A DNA stretch of 37,199 nucleotides from Ectocarpus siliculosus (Eukaryota; Sar; Phaeophyceae; Ectocarpales; Ectocarpaceae), in contig FN648695.1 in NCBI GenBank assembly GCA_000310025.1, positions 10,787 through 47,985 of the forward strand, read 5' to 3'. This document shows, piece by piece, positions 28,712-37,199 of the stretch. A model generated the notes under the pieces. That model worked only from the letters and a program-made list of their open reading frames with translations, made no database searches and was not told the origin of the DNA. The position numbers and the translations under genes were made by a program. The first letter of the stretch is position 1. Each line of letters begins with the position of its first letter.

Positions 28712-31700
28712 ATGGTACTTCCAACATTGTACACTCTGCGTACGCTCCTGCTTCTAACTGCTGCAGTCCTTCTGTCGTACGCCGGCAAGCCTGCGAGCGG
28801 CATGAGGATATCTGTAGTCACGGGAGCAAATAAAGGTACGACACAGCGCCGTATGACTGCTGCACACATTGTAGTCTACAATGGGTTACTGACATGCACC
28901 ATGTGAGAGAGCAAATAGATCCGCATGTGCCCCCCATCGTGACAAGAAAATAAGGGGCACTTGCATGGGTTCAAAAGGTCGGTCAACCGTTTTCGGTCAG
29001 GTTGGTCCGATAGCCCAATGTTTTGCGGTTGGAAACCGTGGAGATATATTCACCGCGGTACCTGGCTGCGGTCTACAACCAACTGCATCGAGTCGATCAG
29101 TCCTTGGCAACAGTCTCTACTGTAGACTACGGGCCATTTCGTTATGAAATCACCCGAGGACCACCGGTACAAAGCATAAAACGCCTCCAGCACATCAAAC
29201 TCTTTGTTTCTCTGCGTGCAATCGCCCAACATGGACCTCGCAGTATTTAACAGTAGTTTAAACGTTTAAACTGACTCTTGATGGAGGACCAGCCAGATGT
29301 ACGCGTAATTTCAAGTCATGATTTTTCGGAGATTTTTAGGTTTACTTGCAGTTTGGTTCAGTGGTATGTAGCCTTGGCAGGGTTTTTCGATGATTTTAAC
29401 ATGTTGAATACAGCGTACGATCGGGGAAGTTGAGTTAGGGTTAGGGAAAAAAATAGGGTCTGCGTCCCCCCTCCCTACAATATTCTATTTCCTCATATAC
29501 TTACAGAAGAAAAATCTCGCGACGGCGGTCCTGGCGCGTGCTGTGCTCTCCTTCTTTCCTTCCTTGTGTTCGGTTTTGGATACATATACACGCACCCAAG
29601 GAATTGGCCACCCCAGAAGGACCGAGCGAGCGCGTCGCGCACAACAGAACGAACGAAATTTATTTTACCCTCCTGTGTGACCCTGGATGGTTGAAGTTGT
29701 ACGAAACAATGCACTGAAAGTACTCTACTACACTGAAGAGTGTAGACTCTACTACACTGAAGAGTGTAGTACACGTCTCACCACGAAAAATGGGGGGAGT
29801 GTCGCCATAGTAAAATAGGGCGAAAACACACACTTCGAATAGGCGTAGCCTGACTACCGACGTAGTACCGTACCAACACTAGTTGGCCGATCCCACCGCC
29901 CCATCCCGGCGGTGTTGTCGAAAACACCTCCCTCGGCATGTATTCTGAGAAACAAACCCCGCCGTGCATCTGCTGTCATGTGGGTGGCTGGTTGGACGGC
30001 CCTTGGGGGGAACAGGGATTGGTCTCGCCATCGCCAAGAAGCTCGCGGGTGCCCCCGGGCACTTGTGCGTCCTGACCTCCCGCACGCCAGCCCTCGGCCA
30101 GAAGGCGGTGGACGACCTCAAGGAGGAGGGGCTGGAGTCGGTGGTCTACAAGCAGCTGGACATCGGAGACCCGGCCTCCGTTGAGGTCGGTCCTTTGGTT
30201 TCTTGTGGTACTCTTTCTTGTTGTTTCTACAGTACTGTTGTAGGAGCACCCTTGTTCCTAGAATAGGCAGCGGTGGTGGTGGTCGAGAATGGAGAGAGAA
30301 TCACACGTACGTATAACGTTGACGACCGTTTGTTTTCGTGTGTGTTTTCACCTACGGAGTCGCCCTCGAAGAGCGGGGTAGTGCTGGGTGGGCAGCACGA
30401 GAGACCGCCCGAGAGCACCCAGAGGAAAGGGAGGCAAACAAAGGTTGCAGCGAAGAGCCTCGCCGCTCGACTGAGACGGAGAATTGTTTTTTTGTTGAAG
30501 GGTAAGCGCTGATCTAAAGTGATGAGAGAGAAAAAAAAAGAAAAGGTAAGGGGGTACCGTTGGGCGATGAAGAACGGCAGTGTCAAGAGGACGGATGCAA
30601 GTTCCCCCATCTTGGACATCATTCGTCTCGCCTCTGCTCAGCCGCCATTCGTTGTCATTGTGCACTCCGTGTTTTCTCGTGTTTCGTGGCTTGCCCCCGT
30701 GACCCTATAGTACAGCAGTACTTTCGAGACCTGCTCGCGCACCGACCCTGTTTTTTTTTTTTTTGCCTGCTGCTCCTTTTTTTCGAAGCGCTTCGCCTCG
30801 GAGTTGGAGCAGGAGTTCGGGAGGTGCGACGTCCTCGTCAACAACGCTGGGATCGCCTTCAAGGGTTCAGATCCAACCCCGTTCAAGTGAGAAGAGGAGG
30901 GAAAGCGAGATAGGGAGGGGGAGAGAGGCAACGAGGCAGAGAGGCAGGCGCTGAGAGCCAGAGCTAGCTGTGTGCCAACGCTGCCGTGGTGTGGTTCCTC
31001 CGCCCCCCCTCTCTCTTTGTCGCCTTCAGTGTTGCCTCTGATGTGCAACTCTTTCTAACATTCGAAGAAAAAAAAAAGTTGTACTGCGTGCCTGGACTTT
31101 GAGACATTTGCCACCCTGTTTGCAAGCCTCTCCATCATGGTCTGCCGGTTTTCGACAGGGGGCTTGTTTCTACTACAATAGGAAACCCGAAACGTGTGTG
31201 TTTCCCCCCCCTCGAAACAAAATGAAGATATCGGGGCAAAGATCATGCTTTGGAACTCTACCAGCTATTTCCAGAATTATCGGCCATCTTGACCAGGACG
31301 TTGTTGGTAGACCACGACGGGCTTATTCGTGGGCAGCAGCAAGATTGTTAGTGAAGGAGAGGCACACCGGAGGGAAGACACCGCTGCAATTTTGCGGTTT
31401 CGAAGCGGTGCCTTACCGCGAAAGCCACTCAAGGGAGAGAATTTCCAGCGGCTGTTTCTGATTGTTGTGCGGGCCGCATACGGATGGATACGCGGGTCAC
31501 GCAACCCCGAGTTTAACGGCATCGGAACTGCCACCATCTTAAGTTAATACCTCCAGGCTCATAAAACGATAAATCCAGGAATCTGACCATGCTGAGGACA
31601 GGTGCTTGATCATGGCGCCTACCCGAGGCCCTGCGTAGTCGATGTCGTGATACCTTTACCACACGAAAGAGAACCAGAAGCGAGCGTCGAGACGTGCTGA

Positions 31701-34700
31701 AGTGTGGTGGTGCGCTCTAAGAACTCCACTACTACTTTCAAGAATCTCTTGAGACTTTTCGACCCGTGTTTGGAAGCGATCACCTGAATAGGTTTGCCGA
31801 CCGTTTGACTGCACCTTCACCCTTGACCGCTCTCTCTCGTGTCGTGTCGTGCACTGCTGTCCAGGGATCAAGCGGAGCCGACGCTGAAGACGAACTTTTT
31901 CGACACCGCTGCGTTCACGGAGAAAATGCTCCCGCTCGTGAGAAAGTGAGGTGGCTTCTTGGAATCATTCAGGGGGTCGACCCCCCCCCGCGCCCCCCCG
32001 GGAGCAGTCTTTGTTTTGCCTGTTGCCGTTTCCCTTCATTGCTGGTATGGTTTCTTCTCCTTGTAACTATTGATTCTTGTAACTTTTGATGCAATCGTTC
32101 TTGCTGCACATTGCTGACGGGGATTTTTTTCGCCCTTGTCTTTTCGCCCTCTCTCTCTCTCTTGTTAGTTTTCTTCTTGTTGATTGGCCCGATACTGTGT
32201 AGGTGTATTTTTCTCTGAGCGAAACAACGTTTGATGCGGCTCGAATGATTGTGATCGTGGGTACCTGACAGGAGCGACGCCGGCCGAGTCGTTAACGTTG
32301 CCAGCATGGCCGGCCACCTGTCCATCCTGGGGAGTCAGGACCGAAGGAATGCCTTCACCAACCCCGCTCTCACGAAGTAAGAGAAGAGGCGTTTTCTTTG
32401 AGTGAGTTATTGGCGCCGTATGGCCGTCGTTTGCCGCCGCCATTGTTGGTGCTGATGCTGTCGTGCTGATTGATGGTGACGATTTTTGTGCTGGTTGTTG
32501 CTGCTGTTGTCGTCGTTGTTCTTGTTGTCGTTGTCGTTGGTGGTGGGGTTTTTGTTGTTCTTGCTCATTTTGTTCTTGTTCTCGTTGTTGCTGTTGTTGC
32601 TGGTTCTGCTGGTGTCCTCGTTGTTGCTGTTGTTGCTGGTTCTGCTGCTGTTGTCGTTGTTGTTCTTGTTGTCGTTGTCGTTGGCGATGGCGTTTTTGTT
32701 GCCCTTGCTCATCTTGTTCTTGTTCTCGTTCTTGTTCTCGTTCTTGTTCTCGTTCTTGTTGTCGTCCGAGCTGTCGCGGGTTGTTGGTCATAAAAGAGCT
32801 GCGTGAACCGAACCGGTGTGTACATGCTGCTCTTTGTGCACGTCTACAACTGACGCCATCTACCTGTAGCGGCGTCGAGTCCAATTCCGTGCTGCGCGAT
32901 ACCAGGGGAGATGCGCAGCTTCCGTCTTGAAGTATTCCGTACCCCGCTTGGGTTTCGCCTTTGGCCGTTGGGGATCTAACTATGCGTGAGGTATGCAGTC
33001 GATACAGAGACCAGGGCGTTATTAGTGAGAATACAACAACAGCCAACCGCATGCGCCCCCAACAGGGAAAGGTTGTCTGCCATGATGGCGCAGTTCGTCG
33101 GCGACGTTAAGGCCGGCCGGCACCAGGGCGGCGGGTGGCCCAACACCTGCTACGGCATGAGCAAGCTTGGCGTCATCGCCTACACCAAGGTGAAGCAAGG
33201 CGGCGGCGTCGATGTTTGAAAGCGGCTCGCGCACGACCTCGAGATGGCCCGTCGTGCTTACGCCACGTAGAAGCAGCTCCGACATAACTGCTCTTCGTGC
33301 AACACGGAGAAAAAAACATTCCGACCCAGAGATCACTTCAAGCGGTGTCTACGATGATCACCACTGTTGTGCACAAGCGAGTATTGTGTGAGGGATTAGT
33401 TGCCTGTATGAGGTATTGCTCATCATCAGCACTGTTGTGTCATGCAACAGCAGCAGCAGCAGTAGCGATGTATTGCGCTCCTTTTTTTTTCTTGGGCGCA
33501 ACCAGATGCTCGGGGAGTGACACCATTCATCGTGGGGCACTGCATGACCTGACCCATTCTGATTTCGGCGTCTCGAGACGTGTGCGTAGTCTCAGCACGC
33601 GTACTACCTTAGAAATCATGGAGATGTGGAGACCCCCCCTCCCCCCCCCTCCCCTCCGGTCTGGTTTCGTGCCCGTGGCCAAAGGTTGAGCAGCTCGACC
33701 CGTGCCAGCGAACACATGCGTGAGAATGCCCCATTGCAACGATACAATAAAGCGGGGTGTGACGGTGTGACGTGGCTGAATCCAAGGGTCGATTGTTGCA
33801 CATTCTTCGCGATAAAACGCAGCAGTATCATGATAATGATGAGCTGTGTGTCTCTCTCTGTTATGCATAGAAAATCCGTTTTGTGGTGTTGAGGTCTAGC
33901 GGTGATTGTGTCGCAGCTCTGCCGAATCGTGCGTCTAGTTACCTCCGTTGTTTGTTTGTCACTGGTCTTTCCTGATTCGTTTTTTGTTCTGGCCGTTTCA
34001 GGTTGCTGCGAGAGTCGAGCGAGAGGCGGGCTCAACCGTGACAATAAATGCGTGCTGCCCAGGTGAAATGGGATATATATGTGTTTTCTTTTTTTTTTCC
34101 ATGTATTGTACTTACCGTATATGACACAAGATAACACACCCCCTGGACCGATTTTCAAAGCTCGATTACTCCACGACGAAGAGGATGCATAAATGAAACA
34201 ATACGTTTTCGAACAGCTCTCGACGAGACGGTTCCAACGCCGCCGTTTTCGGCGCTGTGACTCTTCCTGCTGTTGAGAAATCGAGCTTTGAAAATCGGCC
34301 AAGGGGGCGTGTTATCTTGTGTCATATACGGTATTTCGTGTGATGCCATGTACATCGATTTTTTTTTTTTTTTTGTCGCATGGGATGCCCGTGCCATACC
34401 CTTCCCGAAGGATTTGTGCTTGGTGTGCCGTCCGAGTTCTCATTCGCCGAGTGCACTTTTTTTGCAGTGCCACCACCAAAATTTAAAATTTAGTACATCC
34501 CCCACCTCTTATTCCGGCCGAAACACCCCCTGTCTTCTTTTTAGAAAGTACACATAATCTCACAGAAAGACCACCCGTTCGAGACAATACCACAGTCGAA
34601 GGGGATGTGTTGAACTCTTGACAGTGAGTGGAGAAAAACCGGCTGTCTTCTTTTGTCGCTTTCTCTTTTGTGTTGCAAATACCTACCGCGCGCGGCTACA

Positions 34701-34857
34701 TTTAGGATACTGCGACACCGACATGACGTCGCACCGTGGAACGCTGACCCCCGAGGAGGGGGCCCGAACACCCTTCATGCTCACGCAGATGAAGAGCGTC
34801 GACGAGGGGGGGCTGACGGGGGAGTTCTTTCGCAAAGAGGCCCTGGCGGAGTGGTAA
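28712..34857 (+). CDS. NADPH-dependent carbonyl reductase-like short-chain dehydrogenase (eight exons)
   Basis: Exons: 28712-28835, 30016-30185, 30789-30886, 31865-31945, 32272-32376, 33066-33189, 34002-34062 and 34706-34857. All seven introns are GT-AG and the frame is continuous (304 residues). The nucleotide-binding TGANKGIG is split over intron 1. NNAGIAFK, the Asn of LKTNFF, the Ser of NVASMAGH and YGMSK (Tyr/Lys) complete the SDR active site. CCPGYCDTDM and the C-terminal EW follow, as in animal CBR1 and plant SDR1 (about 275 residues). The family reduces carbonyls of quinones, aldehydes and ketones with NADPH, usually in the cytosol. The first in-frame ATG (28712) adds 30 residues with a hydrophobic core (TLLLLTAAVLLSYAG), a possible signal peptide or anchor. 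Starting at 28802 gives 274 residues, the family's usual length. No lesion is seen. Confidence 0.92.
29255..29272. repeat. Perfect 18-base palindrome in intron 1
   Basis: AGTTTAAACGTTTAAACT equals its own reverse complement. Function unknown. Confidence 0.9.
29723..29769. repeat. Duplicated 24-base hairpin in intron 1
   Basis: CTCTACTACACTGAAGAGTG followed by TAG occurs twice in tandem. Each copy can fold as CTACACT-GAAG-AGTGTAG. Confidence 0.88.
32463..32765. repeat. Degenerate GTT/GTC trinucleotide repeat in intron 5
   Basis: About 300 bases of mixed GTT, GTC, GCT and CTT triplets in the intron at 32377-33065. A 12-base unit CTTGTTCTCGTT is repeated near 32718-32760. Long open frames in several frames result from the repeat. 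Confidence 0.88.
34115..34331. mobile_element. MITE copy 2, in intron 7 of the carbonyl reductase-like gene
   Basis: 217 bases with terminal inverted repeats beginning CCGTATATGACACAAGATAA (right end CATATACGG), extending over more than 50 bases to AATCGAGCTTTGAAAATCGG. It is flanked by TA on both sides (34113-34114 and 34332-34333), as for Tc1/mariner-type insertions. Related to 22083-22288. Confidence 0.82.
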
Positions 34858-36269
34858 AAGAGATCTGGCGGAGTGGTATGTGTAGTAGAGATGATAAAGC
34901 GTTGGAGCGATTAAAAATGACAACAGGCAGAAAAAAAAAATGGCCGAGAGAGGAAAGGCAGTGTAGAGCTATGAAAGCTTGCGTTGTAATCGTGTAGCGT
35001 GCGAATGGTGTGGGTGACTCTTGTTTTGCCTCTGTTGTGGATTGTGTTTGGGGGGTGATGGCAAAGAATGCGTGCATGTCTACCGGTGAAGCTTGTTCTA
35101 AGCGAACGTTGTTGCCGTCGAGTGCATCGCGCTCTTGTCTTCTCGTTGAACCGCTGGGTTGCAGAGGAGGGCAGACAAAAAACGTGGTGTTTTTTTTCAC
35201 GCGGAGACAGGAGAAACGCGGGGAAGCTCCCGCGTAAAGTGGTATTTTCCGAAGCAACTGGAAAGGTCTCGCGAAAACTTCCGCGGGAAACTCTGGACCT
35301 TACGCCCTCTACATGTTTCCGCGGGAATTTTTCGCGCGGGGTTCCCCCCGGGTGATGTTTCTCGTCCAGATTTTTTTTTTTCGCGTGTGTGTTTGCCACC
35401 TAGATTAGACTGCAGGCTCGGTGGTGCTCGTGACCGTGACGGGGAAGGGTGGATGATGTCACACGTCGACCATGGATTTTTTGGCCAAAGCAGAAGTCTC
35501 CATTAAAAAAAATGACCAATCAGAAAACTGCGGGCGCCTGATTGCCGCCGGTTCACAATTCATCGGCAGCCTTGTGTTGTGTAGAGGGAGGACCGTGCGC
35601 CGAAGGAGAGGTGGGGGCCTACACCAGTAGCAAACCTGAAGAGGGCTGCTGTGAGTTGTTGCGGATCTTTCCTGAACAAGAGAGAGAGAGAGAGAGAGAC
35701 TGAGAAAGTTCCTGCGACATGCCTCCGGTCAAACCTTGGATCACCGGCCTCTGCATGGCCCGAGATCCTCGCACGTTAAAAACGACAGGTGAACAAGGAG
35801 AGGAGGAGACTTCTCCGGACGCACACACAAACCGCTCAGCACTCCACCAATCAAAACTCCACACATGATTTCGATACGCTCGGCCCTGCTTCAGACGGAC
35901 GACGAAGTCAACGCGCCTGCTATTTCCTCACGACATCTCACACCCCCACCACTTCAGCAAAATCCGGCAGCTGCCTCCCCCTAGCTCCATGCGCTGTACC
36001 GATACCTGATTCTGCTGTGCCCCCTCCACTCACAACCGCAAGAACAACCAAAATTTCCAGGAGCAGGGTCGCCGGACGAAAACATCAATATGGAGTCAAA
36101 CGTAGAGGAATATGTATACCTCTGATGATGCATGGCATCACGACTCGAAATGTTTCAACACGGAGGCTACTACCTGCGCCCGATTAATGTACAGAGGCCG
36201 CCTCTCTATGGGGGGCGCGGGAGATGACGGTTTCGGGTTGAGGAAGGAGTAGAAGGGGTCTGACCGTGG
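34858..36269. other. Intergenic region between two convergent host genes
   Basis: Holds the 3' ends of the carbonyl reductase-like gene (plus) and the SWIB gene (minus). An (AG) repeat lies at 35680-35698. No other gene is supported. Confidence 0.45.
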
Positions 36270-36392
36270 TCAGAGCTTGTGGAGCCTGTGCGGGGCGATG
36301 AGGGTCTGCATGCCGAACATCTTGACCACCTTCTGGCCCATTACTCTCTCCAGCGTGGGGTCGCAGATCACCATCGTTTTCTTCGTGGGGTC
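36270..36392 (-). CDS. Terminal exon of a SWIB/MDM2-domain protein gene
   Basis: Reading the minus strand from an acceptor (CTACAG, complement of 36393-36398) gives 40 codons and a TGA at 36272-36270. The sequence DPTKKTMVICDPTLERVMG followed by KMFGMQTLIAPHRLHKL fits the second half of the SWIB fold, where family members read DP-x-N/K-K-x-x-I-x-C-D-x-x-L-x-x-(L/V)-x(6-8)-F-x-M-x-x-L-(I/L)-x-x-H. SWIB domains occur in chromatin-remodelling subunits, in organelle proteins and fused to topoisomerases. Here the domain ends the protein. Upstream exons should lie at higher coordinates on the minus strand but were not found, and the region beyond 36880 is poor. The partner and compartment cannot be told. 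Confidence 0.7.
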   Translation of the reverse strand, partial: DPTKKTMVICDPTLERVMGQKVVKMFGMQTLIAPHRLHKL

Positions 36393-36880
36393 CTGTAGGA
36401 TGAATAGGGGCAGAAGGGGGGGGTGTACTCATAGTCGTGCATGCCGTAGTCGTTAGACCATTGACCTTGCATCCCTACAAAGCCGGGACGGAGCACGCCG
36501 GGTTCTCACCGGACCAGGCTCTCACATCACCAAGCGCGAAGCGCCGTGAGGTATTCGGCGAGTCGCATGAAGGGTGAGCTGCATCCTGCTAAGGGTGTTC
36601 GGCATCTTGTATTACTTGCTTGCGTACGGATGACAGATACGTATGACTGAATTTATTTTCTGGTGCTTTCACTTCCAGAGACAGTTGTAAGCACTGTGTA
36701 ACTGCCTCTGGGAAGCTTGACCATTTTAACACAACGTGGTGCGATCATCCCCCGTTGCGCGGAGTGAGGTTTCTCGACCCCGCACAACATGATCTACTCG
36801 ACCACCATTTATGGTTACCGCCAAAAAAAAAAACCGAGGTAAAAAAAAAAACGGTAACCTGGTTGCCGAGTTCACGAAGT
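36393..36880. other. Probable intron or upstream region of the SWIB gene
   Basis: No second exon could be recognised. A hairpin-like pair GGTTACCG / CGGTAACC with two A-runs lies at 36814-36858. Confidence 0.35.
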
Positions 36881-36884
36881 GAAT

Positions 36885-37199
36885 TGGCTTGTTTTACAAC
36901 GTCGTTGCCAAGCGACGAAAACCCAATCCCGATGGCACCGGGGGGGGGGGGGGGGTTGTTTTACAACGTCCTTTCCAAACGACAAAAACCCAACCCCCAT
37001 GGGAAAAACCGGGGGGGGGGGCTTGTTTTACAACGTCGTTGCCCAGGGACAAAAACCCCACCCCCATGGGAAAAACCGGGGGGGGGGGCTTGTTTTTAAA
37101 TGTCCTTTCCCAACGACAAAAACCCCACCCCCAAGGGAAAAACCGGGGGGGGGGGGGGAATTTTAACCTTTGCCCCCCAACCCCTACAAACCGGGGGGG
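36885..37199. repeat. Four noisy tandem copies of a unit of about 62 bases
   Basis: Each copy reads roughly TTGTTTTACAACGTCGTTGCC, then GACGAAAACCC, CATGGGAAAAACC and a long G-run. Errors and homopolymer expansion increase toward the end of the window, as in poor-quality contig ends. The apparent open frames should not be annotated. Confidence 0.75.

Noticed and set aside
29352-29395. TGGTTCAGTGGTA, like a tRNA A box
   Set aside because: No matching B box or cloverleaf downstream.
29435-29446. TTAGGGTTAGGG, telomere-like
   Set aside because: Only two units inside an intron; too short to call an interstitial telomere.
33190-33300. Continuation of exon 6 of the carbonyl reductase as VKQGGGVDV and stop
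   Set aside because: Splicing at GTGAAG to the exon at 34002 restores VAARVEREAGS and CCPG of the family, so this is intron.

Overview
The window looks like nuclear DNA of a stramenopile, most likely a brown alga of the Ectocarpus type. That is an inference from three things: an eight-exon host gene with canonical GT-AG introns averaging about 750 bases, GC-rich exons, and abundant CTGCTG/CAGCAG-type intergenic sequence. Host genes are sparse and most of the window is mobile or repetitive DNA.

Bases 1-10,000 are dominated by relics of DNA transposons. A DDE transposase of the DDE_Tnp_4 type, resembling the ISL2EU/IS4EU superfamily, lies on the minus strand (7507-8584). It converges with a plus-strand gene for a SAP-like plus SWIM zinc-finger protein (about 4440-6416), which is preceded by a plus-strand XPG/FEN-type nuclease gene (2811-4002). 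The tail-to-tail 3' ends of transposase and SWIM gene exist twice, as a near-identical 1.4 kb inverted repeat (1-1869 and 6192-7607). The left copy was later hit by a 5'-truncated LINE fragment with a 24-base target duplication. Every gene here carries a lesion. A broken coiled-coil exon of a possible host gene (9401-9989, minus) follows.

Bases 10,100-11,520 hold an assembly gap (10596-10695) and poor-quality sequence. The two sides of the gap repeat one another.

Bases 11,520-18,367 are a nearly complete tyrosine-recombinase retrotransposon of the Ngaro/PAT (DIRS-order) type: gag with a CCCH finger, reverse transcriptase/RNase H, tyrosine recombinase, and split direct repeats in the order A1-ORFs-B1-A2-B2. 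The repeats are almost identical, yet the ORFs hold several stops and frameshifts.

Bases 18,400-28,600 are gene-poor. They contain two minisatellites (about 61 and 72 base periods), a MITE, a block of nested GGTACC/CCCGGG palindromes, a foldback element and a few unidentified coding-like fragments.

Bases 28,712-34,857 hold the one clearly intact host gene, an NADPH carbonyl reductase-like short-chain dehydrogenase in eight exons. Its reading frame is uninterrupted when the GT-AG introns are removed, and it has a possible N-terminal hydrophobic leader. A second copy of the MITE family sits in its last intron. The terminal exon of a SWIB/MDM2-domain gene lies at 36,270-36,392 on the minus strand. 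The window ends in noisy tandem copies of a unit that partly resembles lacZ-alpha vector sequence.
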